Below are positions 21,240 to 32,162 of a stretch of DNA of 64,000 nt, one piece after another. The notes below the pieces were generated by a model, which was not told the DNA's origin, searched no databases, and saw only the letters and a list, made by a program, of their open reading frames with translations. The position numbers were made by a program, and so were the translations under genes. Positions within the stretch are counted from its first letter, which is position 1. The number at the start of each line of letters is the position of its first letter. The stretch is from Fagopyrum homotropicum (Eukaryota > Streptophyta > Magnoliopsida > Caryophyllales > Polygonaceae), in NCBI GenBank assembly GCA_033239125.1, contig BSWB01000001.1:56201501-56265500 (forward strand), in the 5' to 3' direction.

Positions 21240-22012
21240 TGTCAAGAAAACCGCCCCAACGGTTAAGTGTCCCCACCCCTGCGGTGACACCCCTGCCTAG
21301 CGCCGCCCCCGGCGTTGGGCCTGCGTCTGCAACACACAAGCCACCGCCCCCGCAGTGACACCCTTACGCCCCTGCAGCGGCCACCCTTGACATATATCGT
21401 CAGCGCCACTCCCGGCGTTGAGGCTGCACCCTGGCCTCTTCCTTGTCACCGTCCCCGCGGTGACAAACTCCGCCCCTACCGTTTTATTAAGGAAAGAAAA
21501 AAAAATATGCTTCCCAAAAATAACATACGTAATCCTAGCAATCCCTCATTCTCACCTTATCTACCCTCGTCTCGCCCAAACACACACCCCTGCGCCCTTC
21601 CCTTTTTCTGTAAACACCAGTGCTTCGATGCCCCCTGCGCCGCCTCATCGCCACCACCACCACCAACTCCGATGCCCCTGCGCTGCAATACTGCCTCTTC
21701 CACCTTCCTCTCTCTCAAAACTCAACCCCTTAACACTTACTCTCTCACAAACTTCCTAAAACACCCCTTGAGCTCTTCTGACAACGCTTACACCAACAAA
21801 GAAGTCGCCGGAACAGTCCCAGCACGGCCACCTTCGTAGGCTCCCAGAATCGCCCTCTGCTCTTCTCCCGCCCTTGCGCCTGCAAGTTGCTGCCCCTGCG
21901 CCTAGCCGCCCCTGTGCAAGCTTCAGCCGCCCTGCGGAAAACACAACAGAGGGTTTGTCTCTTAAACCAACTTCTGAACTTTCTAATTCCTTTCCTTGTT
22001 TACTTCCAAGAA
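21240..22012 (+). promoter_or_regulatory. GC-palindrome cluster and leader before the ATHILA ORF of B2
   Basis: No credible coding sequence. It contains a hairpin with 9-bp arms TTGTCACCG/CGGTGACAA (21443-21466), several CCGCCCC-GCGG cores (21250-21480), a pyrimidine-rich leader and more cores at 21590-21940. It corresponds to 5860-6540 of B. A weak TATA-like TTTATTAAGG lies near 21483. Confidence 0.55.
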
Positions 22013-23342
22013 ATGGAAAAACAGAAGAAATACAAGTTATCGGAAGCTGAGAAGGAGCGGTATAGGATTGTGCAATGTCGGGATGTGTATGCAACTCGAT
22101 TTCTGCACGTTCCGACTTTGGACAAATTGGGCATGTTGGAGAGCATGTAGGCATTCTTCAACAATGCTGGGCTCGGCGATTTTCTAGAAATGAATGCTCC
22201 AACATACCCCGAGCTCAGCCGCCAATTCATTGCAACATTCACCATGGAAATGGTGGACCACATGTGTGTTGGACTTTCATTCAAGTTCAACAAGAGAAAG
22301 TATACATTGGACTATACCCAACTGCAGGAGGCATTAGGGGTGACTATTTGCGCCTCCAAAGACTGGTGGGAACCCATCCCGACACCCAACTTATGCAAGT
22401 TTTGGCAGGGCGCCACCAGATCTGAGTTTCATGCAGGGGACGAGTATTCCAACAAATTCACTCACCCCTGTTTGAAGCTCATCTCAAAGATCTTCATGAG
22501 TGTCTTCTGTGGACATAAGGAGGAGAACAAGGTCGTCCTCAAGGACCTTCCACTGTTATACGCATGCCTCCCCACGAACGACTGGGTACCAGATTAGCCA
22601 TACCTCTTCCTTACCGCTTTGAAGCGGATTAGGAAGAATGAGCCACGAGACATTGCGGGAGGTGGGGTGATCTCCTTGTTGGCTGCACAGGTGATGGATC
22701 TCTCTGACTTGGAGGAAGGTTTAGAGGCCCCACTATATACGGAAGGGATGTTGAGGAGGTGCAGGCTTCTCAGGAGAGACGGGGAGAACCTCTTTTGGCT
22801 CTCGTTGGCAGATGGGAGTCACATCACATACCTCCCCCGACCACTTCCACTTGGAGACGAGCTCTCCGAGTTATACATACCAAGTGACCCCTTTGCTCCG
22901 AGACATTGTTGAGAGATAAGCTGCGGGCTCCAGCCGGGCTTCTATTGCTGATAAAGAGATGCCTCCTACAGCACCGGAGGAGGATCCGGCTCTTGCGAGC
23001 CTTCAGGCTTAGATGGCTGCCGTGACCACCCAACATCAGGCATGGAAGACCGAGTACCAGCGGTCCATGCTTGAGCAGCAGCAGGCGTGGCAGTCCAGTT
23101 TTGCCTCCTCCATGACCACCCATTTTGACCGCCGGCAAGATGCTTGGCAGGCGGCTCATCAGCAGCAATTAGAGACTTAGCAGCTGGCTTGGCAAGCTAG
23201 CTACGAGACTTCATTTAGAGAGAGGTTGGATGCTCAGGAGGACCGCATCAACACGCTCTACCACCGGTAGGAGCATTTCTTCCGCCACTTTCCATAGCTA
23301 GCAGAGGAGGGTCCGGATGGTCCAACTGGACCATCCCATTAG
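22013..23342 (+). pseudogene. ATHILA env-position ORF of element B2, degraded
   Basis: This is the better guide copy for this ORF. Start ATG at 22013 (MEKQKKYKLSEAEKERY). Conserved blocks are YATRFLHVPTLDKLG, PELSRQFIATF, MSVFCGHKEENKV, LFLTALKRIRKNEP, LLRRDGENLFWLSLADGSHIT and a Gln-rich coil ending GPTGPSH. Stops: TAG at 22148 (B has CAG), TAG at 22595 (TGG in B copy 2), a frame disturbance near 22905-22920, then several TAG up to the last one at 23340-23342. The role is unknown. It follows the palindrome region as in B and D. Confidence 0.82.
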
Positions 23343-24001
23343 GGGTATCTTTTCTCTTCCCTTTCCCACATTTATCTTTGCTTCATTTCCACTTTAAGGG
23401 CAAAGTAATCTTCAAGTACGGGGGAGGGACATATCATTGCATGTACAGTTTCGTTTCATTTGTTATGAGTTGTTTTACATTGAGTCTTTTGTAGTTTCAA
23501 ATTCAGTAAAAAAAATAAGAAGAGAAAGCCAAAGAAAATGAAAAAAAGGCATGAAAAATCCTTGGAAAAAACGGAAACCCGAAAGGGCGGTTTAGGCAAA
23601 AAGAAGGTAGTCCGACCAACCTTAGGTTGGTGCAAATTTGGACTTGAGGGATGTGAGTTTAAGTAAGAACATCAAAGAAAAGAAGAAGAGTGGCAAAGTG
23701 AAAACCCGAAAGGGCGCCTTGGCAAAATGAGCGACATCGAGTGTAGGTTTCCCTTCCGGCGTTTGGCGACATAAAAAGGGGAGTCATAAGGAGGTTGTCC
23801 GGGTAGGTCACTCTTGGAGCGATAAGAACGGTAGTGGTTCTCACCTTTTCTCACATTTCCTCTCTTTTCCTTCTTTCTTTCTTGGTTTTTCTTTTGTTTT
23901 CATTGTCTCATCTGCTTACCCATGATTCCTGAGGCCTTTGAGTCTACTTGTTGTCATTTATTTTACTCGGGACGAGTAAAAGGTCTATGTATGGAGGAGT
24001 T
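23343..24001 (+). other. 3' UTR of element B2 with hairpins and polypurine tract
   Basis: No gene. It keeps AAGTACGGGGGAGGG near 23417, CCAACCTTAGGTTGG near 23618, the TTTTACTCG/CGAGTAAAA hairpin near 23961 and the polypurine stretch TATGGAGGAGTT before the LTR. Confidence 0.72.
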
Positions 24002-27000
24002 TGATAGGTGATGGAATCACTATCATTTAGGCTAGTTTTTAGAGTCTTTTTATTACATTTGTGTCAGTTTATGCTACTAACTCCTTGGTCCAAAAGAAGA
24101 AGACTAAAAGAAGCTAAGGAAGGAGTTATAAGCACTTAGGAGTGAAGATCATGCACGAAGCAAAGTTTCTGTTGCCTCACCGCCCCCGCGGAGCAGTGTC
24201 ACCGCCCTTGCGGGTGACACCACACTCCGGCGCACCCCCTGCGCCTTTGCCAACGCCAGCCATGAAGAGTGTCACCGCCCCTGCGCCACTCCTTGGCGCC
24301 GCTGCGGTGACTTGCCTTGAAGAAGCGAAGACCAGCGCCCCTGCGCCTTCCCCTGCGCCTCTGCCTGCGCCTCAACCTGGGAGCTGGAAGATGAAGAGTC
24401 AGTGCCACCGCCCCTGCGTCAACACTAGGACGCCCCGGCGGCTTGGCATCAGAATCGACAGGAAGTTGAAGAGTCGGACATTTGAAGAGCATTAAAGATC
24501 CGCCCCGCGGAATTGCCTGGCCGTCCCTGCGGCCATGAAGAAGATCAAGCGTTTTTGCCTACACCGCCGCTGCGGATCTGAAGGCCGCCCCTGCGGTTCA
24601 ACGACAGAAGATTTACTCCGGCTATTGTTCGCTCCAAACGGTGTGTGCAAGCTTTAAATTTATAACCCTAGACGTAAGCTTAAAACAAGGATGCGAACCC
24701 GCAGTGTACGGGTCAATCGTAGTAAAAAGCAAGGAATTCCAGGGGTCGATCACAGGGACTTAGTGAAACAAAGTCCAATTACGGTAAGCTTTAGTAATTA
24801 CTAACCACAAAGCAATTAAAACAATCAAAGATGATAAAAGTCAATAAAGGGGATATGCAATTCTAGAGATTAAAGCATCTAGTTGTGGTTCCAACTCAAG
24901 ATCTAAAGATAAGCGGACAAAGCTGAGATTTTTGCATAGGGAAGGTGTTACTAAAGTGGAATAGGTCACCGGGTAAGTCTCTCTACTCACTAATCCAAAA
25001 CCATAACTCCTATTACCAGGTAAGTCTCAAGGAATTAAGATAAAGAACTATAACCTCAAACTAACACACCATCTAAGGGAATAGAATCAACCTTTACCGG
25101 GTAAGTCTCAGGCTAACTCACAAAGATGGGATGAAAGCACACTCAAACCCCAATAAAGGATAAACCTTTATTACCTACACTTATGATCTTTGGTAAACAA
25201 ACTAAGGAATCACCGGGTAAGTCTCATCCTAAGCTTGCATTGGACCAGGAAAGGTATAATAAGAATAGGATTTGGCAAACTCTAACACTTAACTCTCAGT
25301 TTCGGATCAAAGAAGTCACATCGGTCAGAAGAATTCCACCCCGGCCGAGATGTTCATCGATTGAGTGAGATGCTTAAGTTTAAGGTTAAAGACTCAAACT
25401 TTCAGGGTCCTACTGTGATTAAGATTATTCTATCATTGTTTTTCCCACAACCTTCAGCCAATCACCCTAGAATCACACAAGGAAATTAGCCACTCATCAT
25501 CATGAAAGTATTAATCAAATATATGGGAAGAAAGTGAATATTTTAACAAGAAGAATTTAATGAAAAGACATCAATAACTGAATCAAATATCATAACAAAC
25601 AAGCGTTCCTTGGATCACAATCCAATAAGACAATCAACAAGGAAGGGAATCTAAGATGATCTTACAAAAACCCTTCAAAAGCTATAAAAGCTACAATCTT
25701 CCTTCTTTAACCTTCAAAAAGGTTCTTCAAATCTCCCAACTGGAGTATGGCTGCTGCGGTGTAGTAGGTGTAAGCGAGGTGATAGCGGATGTATGCAGGA
25801 TGTCGGATTTGTGGGAAATCCGACCCTTTTTATAGGAAAATTACTCTCCAAAGATAAGATATCTTAGAAAGATCTCTTCCCATAAAAATAGGTAACATAT
25901 ATGATGTAGCATATCTTCTTCCTTCCAGGAGCCAAGCCCAAAAATATAAGATCTCTTTCCAAAGATAAAAGATCTCAGCCAAGAATAAAATATTCTCGCC
26001 GCGTCCCAGGTGTTCGCCTCGGTGGAGTCGACTTCTCTGGATCACCTCGGTCGAGGTAGATATGTGGTCAACCGAGGTGAGTCACAACTGAAAGTGAAAT
26101 CTCCCAAATCTGGTCCAAAGTGAATCTCTAATCCATGGCTATGCTTCCTGGATGGTTCCTGAATGTAGCTTCAATGACTCCATAGCTTCTTTTGCTCCTT
26201 TTTGATGCAAAACGCGTCACTTTACCTACGATTACAATAAAACTAGGTGTAGACCTCGATTCTCGCAAAGGTAGATGAAATGGTAACATAATCACATAAT
26301 ATACATACAAACATGCAGATTATTGAAGATAAAACGTCTAAACAAACCCCAAAATATAGACTATAATTCATGCTATCAGCTATTTACACCACCTTTATGG
26401 CATTAAAGGTGGCTATTTTGGGCCGGCCATTTACTCCTATTTAGTGAAAATTGTAGTATAAATAGTCCTTGGTTGATTGCTAGAATCATCCATCATTATC
26501 CACTTAGAATCTAATTTTCTCATCATTTCCATTGTAATGAATTGCTAACTCCCTTGCTACATTGGGTTGATTTGAAGCTGGATTGTTACTTTGGTTGTAA
26601 GTTATCTTTAATATAAGTTTTCATTCAGTAATGCTTTGTGTTTCCTTGATCTTTATTGTCTAATTGCATGTTTGATTAACGATTAACATTGATCACCTTA
26701 GGTTCTAAAGTGCATGCAAAGAACTAGGATGGATAGATTCCGGGTTCGGGTCTTTAATCTAGTAGTAAACTTTAAGTAATAACGGGTTGTAATTACTTAA
26801 AGAAAAGGAACACAAATATAAAGATAAGGTTAACGGTTTTAATCTATTCTTTATATCCCTTAGTCTTTGTTTAAAAGCTAACTTGTTAATTGTTCTTGTA
26901 GGTTTACGGAACACTAACTTGTTAAGTTGTGTTGATGCCGGTTGGCTCAACACATATATATGATCGAGACGGGAGATTACTTAAAACTTGTAAAAGGAAC

Positions 27001-27279
27001 TCACCAAAGTAGCATTTGCATGCTAAGAATCAACCTAGTGTAGATTCATCCATTATTGTCTCATTTGTTGCGTTACTTGTTTTCATAAGTTTTGTGTCCG
27101 TCAATTCAACCGAAACCCCCCCCCCCTTGTTACTTGTTCTTATAATCAATAATTAAATTTAATAAAATACCTTAACTCTCTTGGGATCGACCCTTACTTA
27201 ACCACCATACTTGTTTTAGTGCTAAGTCGGGATTATATTTTTGATAGGGTATAGATGACCTAAGAAATATCGTTAGTCA
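24002..27279 (+). repeat. 3' LTR of element B2 (split by solo LTR E)
   Basis: About 1520 bp without E and its target duplication. GC palindromes are at 24180-24600, TATAAATA at 26457-26464, a poly-C tract near 27116-27126, and the end GTTAGTCA is followed by TCCTT. Confidence 0.92.
24626..26378 (-). mobile_element. Solo LTR E of the C/D Athila family
   Basis: It runs TGTTCGCTCC to GCTATCA on the plus strand, 1753 bp, flanked by perfect target duplications GCTAT (24621-24625 and 26379-26383). Read on the minus strand it matches the D 3' LTR (35035-36862). The TATA box on the minus strand is near 25827-25834. C/D-type palindromes lie at 25310-25370 and 26000-26090. No internal region remains, so it is a product of LTR-LTR recombination. 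Confidence 0.95.
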
Positions 27280-27284
27280 TCCTT

Positions 27285-27860
27285 CCTTGTCCTTGAGTCA
27301 GTCTTCTCCAAAATTGCCTTGATTTCTCTATTAGAGATCTCCATCTGCCCACTAGTTTGAGGGTGATAAGGGGTTGCTACCTTGTAGGTTACCCCATACT
27401 TCTATAAAAGTGTCTTGAACTTCCGGTTGATGAAATGTGTCCCTCTATCGCAGATGATGATGTGCGGCATCCCAAAACGTGGAAAGATAGTCCTATTGAA
27501 GAACTTCACAACCACCATGGTGTCATTAGTGGGAGAGGCAATGGCCTCCACCCATCTAGAGACGTAATCAACAGCTAAAAGAATGTAGAGGTTTCCTGCG
27601 GATGATGGGAAAGGTCCCATGAAATCAACCCCCATACATCAAAAATCTCAACCTCTTGAATGTTGTTGAGTGGCATATCGTTCCTTCTAGATAAATTCCC
27701 TGTTCTAGGCATGCATCACAAGAAACAACAAACTCTTGCATATCCTTAAATAATGTAGGCCAAAAGAAACAAGAACGTAATACCTTAGCGCACGTTTTGT
27801 GAGCGCTAGCATGTCCTCCACAAGGAAGCGAGTGGCAATGCCGTAAGACACTAGAGCTCT
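27285..27860 (-). pseudogene. Integrase zinc finger and core of element C, cut by B2 and truncated
   Basis: Minus strand, starting at the C/D junction: zinc finger HCHSLPCGGHA ... CDAC, then after a frameshift the catalytic core: VDFMGPFP, YVSRWVEAIAS, a shifted second Asp block (CDRGTHF) and SNREIKAILEKT. TAG near 27402 interrupts. The rest of the integrase is at 17784-18307 on the other side of B2. Confidence 0.85.
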
Positions 27861-29922
27861 TACTTGGTATCAATCTCTTCCTCCAGGAAAAATCAGTACT
27901 TGGGAGGAGATGACTACGGAATTCTTGACTAAATTCTTTCCCCCCTCTAAAACCGCTGAAATGAGAGGGAAGATTAATGCATTCATTATGAAGGACAAGG
28001 AGAGCTTGTCTAAGTCATGGGAGAGGTTTAAAGACATTCTTTTGGATTGCCCACATCATGGGATTCCAAAGATAGAATTGTTGGAGATATACTTCAAGGG
28101 ACTGGACGGAAGCACCAAGTTCAACCTCCAACTACTATCCGCCGGCACGTTTATGGACATGCCGATTGACGAAGCTTGGGAGTTCATAGAGAAACAAGCT
28201 TTGCATATGGAGAAATATTCCCACCAAGGAGCTGAAGGTGGAGCTAAAAGAGTCAACTTTCAAGAGGAGCCATCAAACACTAATCAACTCATCTCTTTTA
28301 AGAATGACGTGAAACAATTGAAGGAGCTCTTGGTTGCTCAAACCAAGAAGGAAGATCAAGGATCAAGGAACAACAATGGATACCGTAATAACAACAACGG
28401 TTCCCGGAAAAACAACTACAACAACAATAGAGGATCCAATAGCAACAATTGGAGGGCAAACAACCAAAATTCGAGTAACCCTTACCCTAAATCTAATATG
28501 AATAATCCCTCTAATCCTTTCCTCTCTTCCTCTTCTTCTCCTTCTACTCCATTAAAGAGCCAGGAGTAAGGATCAAGTTCGTCCCAGCCAGGAAAGAAAG
28601 ACGCAGTGCTGGAGGCCATCTTGATCAAGCTTAGTGCTATGGAGACATCCATGACTTCATTTTCGAAGGCACAAAAATCCTTTGAACAACAACTTGCTAG
28701 TAGGGCGAATGAAACGCCAAGAGATCCAGGGAAGCTTCCAGCAAGAACGAAAAGCAACCCTAAGGGCCAGATTATGGCCATAACGACGAGGAGTGGATTG
28801 AAGACTGCAGATCCAGTGCCTCGGTCGATGCTAGTTCAGACGAAGACCACCTCGGTCCAGGTGCAGTCGAAGAACACTTCGGCCGAGATGCCAACCGAGG
28901 TGGAGCCACAGAAAGCGGAGGAGAAAACTGAAGTTTATATTCCACCTCCTGCATATAAACCACCACTTCCATTCCCCCAGTCAAGGGCTAGAGCACATCT
29001 AGACAAGCATTTTGGTAAGTTCCTTGACTTGATAAATAAACTACACATTAATATTCCTTTCCTTGATGCTATTCTAGGGATGCCCACCTATGGGAAATTC
29101 TTGAAAGAGATCCTATCAAGGAAGAGGAAGCTGGAAGACTTTGGTGAAGTAAGGATGACATCTAAATCCTCGGAGCTTATTCAAATCATGAAGGAGAAGA
29201 TGCCACCCAAGTTGAGAGATCCCGGCTCATTTTGTATTCCCATTCAAGTTGGGGATGTCAATTGTGAAGCCTTATGTGATCTAGGAGCCAGCGTGAGCAT
29301 CATTCCGCTGGAGCTATGTGTTAAGATCGGACTTGGAGAGCCCAAGCCGGTGAAGATTCGATTATACATGGTGGAACGCTCCATTACCCACCCCGTGGGA
29401 ATTTTGGAAGACGTTCCGGTTAAGTTAGGTAACTTCTATTTACCTATAGACTTTGTTGTGCTTGATATTCCCGCAGATTTTCCTGTTCCTATCATTCTCG
29501 GGAGGCCATTTCTAACAACTTCGGGTTGCAATGTGGATTGTAAGAACGCCAAGCTGAAATTCAATATTGGCGGAGATGAAGTGGAATTCGCACTACTTGC
29601 GGCTATGAAGGGAGAGCAGTTAGGAGATGATATCTTCAACATCTATGATGAAGAAGAATCAAGAGAATTGGTGAGCTCTATCCTTATTAATGATCCACTT
29701 GAAAAAGTTATTAGTTTTAGCTTAATGGAGGAAGGTATAGATGCTTCTTGTGATGCAGATATACGGAGCTTGAAGGCGCTGGAAGAAGATCCAGGAGCTA
29801 AAACTGAGAAACTAACCAAGGAGACGAAGATCTCCAATTTCGGTTCCAATTACAGTACCTCGGCCGAGGCACTTTCTGGACCAAGCGAGGCGACTGAAGA
29901 ACATCTTGGTCAACACCTCTGA
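27861..29922 (+). pseudogene. Gag-protease of element D, 5'-truncated
   Basis: One frame from the C/D junction: mid-capsid (WYQSLPPGK, TEFLTKFFPPSKTAEM, SWERFKDILLDCPHHG), an Asn-rich stretch, TAA at 28567-28569, then on to AITTRSG and the aspartic protease (CDLGASVSIIPLELC, VPIILGRPFL) and a stop at 29920-29922. Protease active Asp is in DLGAS. C/D-family palindromes are embedded in the coding region between capsid and protease (28818-28905) and after protease (29853-29935). The frame is open over 438 codons in the second part, so decay is modest. Confidence 0.88.
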
Positions 29923-31331
29923 GCCTCGACCGAGGTCAAAAGCGAGATGATGTCAACTGAGACTACTGAAAATAACAAGCCTCTTACTCCCTTCTCTGAC
30001 ATCCATCCTCAGTTGGTGGACCATTCTCTCCACCAACTTTCTGATAATAAAGGACCTTGGTATGCTGATATTGTTAATTATCTTGTTTGCCAGGAAATAC
30101 CACCCGAATTGACGTACGCTCAAAGGAAGAGATTCTTCAAGGACGTACGCCATTACTACTGGGATGAACCGATGCTATTCAAGCGCGGGCCGGATGGGAT
30201 GCTTCGAAGATGCATTCCAGAAGATGAGGTTAATAGCGTCATACGGCATTGCCACTCACTTCCTTGTGGAGGGCATGCTAGCGCCAACAAAACATGCGCT
30301 AAGGTATTACGTTTTGGTTTCTTTTGGCCTACATTATTTAAGGATGTGCAATAGTTTGTTGTCTCTTGTGATGCATGCCAAAGAACAAGGAACTTATCTA
30401 GGAGGTATGAAATGCCACTTAATAACATTCAAGAGGTGGAAATTTTTGATGTGTGGGGAGTAGATTTCATGGGACGTTTCCCATCTTCCGGAGGAAACCT
30501 CTATTTTCTTCTAGCAGTTGATTACGTCTCTAGATGGGTTGAACCCATTGCTTCTCCCACTAATGACGCCATGGTGGTCGTGAAGTTCTTTAACAAGACT
30601 ATCTTTCCACGTTTTGGGACTCCGCGCATCATCATCAGCGATGGAGGGACGCATTTCATCAACTAGAAGTTTAAGGCACTTCTATCGAAGTATGGGGTGA
30701 CCCACAAGGTAGCAACCCCTTATCACCCTCAAAATAGTGGACAGGTCGAGATCTCGAATAGAGAAATTAAAGCAATCTTGGAGAAGACCGTCTCTAGGAT
30801 GAGGAAGGATTGTCCATGAAGTTGGACGACGCTCTTTGGGCCTACAGGACCGCATTTAAGACTCTCATTGGTACCACCCCTTATAATTTGGTATATGGGA
30901 AGTCTTGTCACTTGCCCGTTGAAATAGAACACAAGGCATATTGGGCGATCAAATGGTTGAACTTCGACATCAAGGAAGCCGGCGAGAAGCAGCTATTGGA
31001 CATCAACGAGCTGGAGGAGCTGCGTTTGAACGCTTATGAGAATGCCAAAATCTATAAAGAAAGGACGAAGAAATGGCATGACAAGCGTATCATTCCTAAG
31101 GAGCTTAAAGAAGGAGACTTAGTTCTACTCTTCAACTCCCGCCTTCGCCTCTTTCCAAGTAAGTTGAAATCTAGATGGACCGGACCTTATGTCGTGAAAC
31201 ACGTTTTCCCTCATGGTGCAGTTGAGATTTGGGGCGAAACGAGTGGAAGCTTCAAGGTCAATGGTCATAGACTTAAGAAATACAAACCGGAAGTTCCGGT
31301 TGAGGAGGTTGCACCACTATACCTCGTTTAA
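29923..31331 (+). pseudogene. Integrase of element D with preceding linker
   Basis: Same frame as gag-protease at first. The linker GPWYADIVNYLV normally joins RNase H to integrase, so RT and RNase H are missing just before it. Zinc finger HCHSLPCGGHA ... CDACQRT; core VDFMGRFPS, ISDGGTHF and SNREIKAILEKT, giving the D, D, E triad. TAG at 30352 and 30664, one base lost near 30818, then open to TAA at 31329-31331 with GPYVVKHVFPHGAVEI and KVNGHRLKKYKPE. Confidence 0.88.
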
Positions 31332-31374
31332 GAGACGTCGTACGGTCCAGCTAGCGACCTTAAATCAAGCGCTT

Positions 31375-31392
31375 CTTGGGAGGCAACCCAAG
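31375..31392 (+). other. Post-pol hairpin of element D
   Basis: Arms CTTGGG/CCCAAG with loop AGGCAA, 45 bases after the integrase stop. It is also in C (17724-17741), and in B/B2 with a compensatory T-A to C-G change. Confidence 0.7.
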
Positions 31393-31565
31393 GTATTGCT
31401 TTCTTTTCCCTTTATCTAGTCTAGCTTAGATAGTTTGCTTTTGCTTTGCTTTGTTTTGTTTTTGGCGTCCTAGACAAACAACAGGTGACATCTAAGGAAG
31501 GAATACAAACCAGGAGCACAACTGGAAGGACAGAAGTTCGAGAATTTGAGAAGACGGAGTTTGAC

Positions 31566-31700
31566 TGAGACACATCTCGGTTGCTGTCACGGCACCTCGA
31601 CCGCGATGATTCTTGAGCAACCGAGGCGACTAGGGTTTCTGAAGATTTACCTCAGTCCGTACCACCTCGGTCTAGTCGAGACCACCTCGATCGAGGTGAC
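31566..31700 (+). promoter_or_regulatory. C/D-family palindrome cluster before the internal TATA box of D
   Basis: It includes the perfect 16-base palindrome CACCTCGATCGAGGTG (31683-31698) and several partial forms (CACCTCGACCGCG, GCAACCGAGGCG, CACCTCGGTCTAGTCGAG). The cluster ends about 20 bases before TATAAAAG. The same motif sits upstream of the LTR TATA box of D. Confidence 0.65.
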
Positions 31701-31718
31701 AGCAGTTTCAGAAAAGGG

Positions 31719-31726
31719 TATAAAAG
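31719..31726 (+). promoter_or_regulatory. Internal TATA box of element D
   Basis: TATAAAAG, 444 bases before the ATHILA start codon. Element C has the same box at nearly the same distance. A pyrimidine-rich leader follows (31735-31830). A possible intron in the leader would run from AG|GTAAAA (GT at 31908) to TTGCAG|AG just before the ATG at 32163. The intron is speculative. Confidence 0.6.
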
Positions 31727-32162
31727 GGGGCTGAGATTTCTCTCTCCTCTCTTTACCTTCTCCTCGACCGCGGCACGTCTTTCGCCTCGCTTCGCCATTC
31801 TTCGCTCATTTTCGACGATTCTTGCTTCCAAGCTGCTAAGAAAGGGTAGAGGGTCACAGTGCAAGTGCAAATCTATGAGAAAAACGAACCGAATCGACCG
31901 AATCTAGGTAAAATCGAAAAAACCCTAACCTCGCTCTTCTCCACTGTTTTCCTTCAAGTTGGGCTTTGGTTGCCCCAGCATTTGCTGAGAACTAGATTAA
32001 GTACCCCATAGGAACCTATGGTAGTGATTTTGGGGGAAAAGAACTGGATTTTTGAAGAAATCAGTCGAGCAGTTTTTCGCCTCGGTCTAGTCGGCCTGCG
32101 CCTCGGCCGAGGTGTTCTACAGGGTTGTTAGAGCAACCGAAGTCACCTGACAGATTGCAGAG

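Larger units (their letters stand above)
18308..27279 (+). mobile_element. Element B2: second pol-less Athila-type retrotransposon
   Basis: Both LTRs are complete and the target duplication TCCTT is perfect (18303-18307 and 27280-27284). The plan is the same as B: tRNA-Asp-type primer site, gag, GC-palindrome region, ATHILA ORF, 3' UTR, polypurine tract, with no protease, RT, RNase H or integrase. It is clearly diverged from B in gag and ATHILA ORF, so it is an independent copy of the family. Its 3' LTR contains solo LTR E. Confidence 0.92.
15829..27860 (-). mobile_element. Element C: Athila-type retrotransposon, minus strand, partial, host of A and B2
   Basis: Reading on the minus strand: integrase zinc finger and core (27860-27285), [B2 inserted, target duplication TCCTT], integrase end (18307-17784), post-pol hairpin, palindrome cluster with TATA box, shortened ATHILA ORF, and 3' UTR to 15829, where A is inserted. 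In copy 2 the 3' UTR continues beyond A at 36998-37208. Gag, protease and reverse transcriptase are missing: at about 27860 the sequence turns abruptly into the plus-strand gag of D. C and D are one family. Confidence 0.85.

Noticed and set aside
27402..27873. Independent small minus-strand genes
   Set aside because: They are integrase fragments of element C, continuing on the other side of B2.
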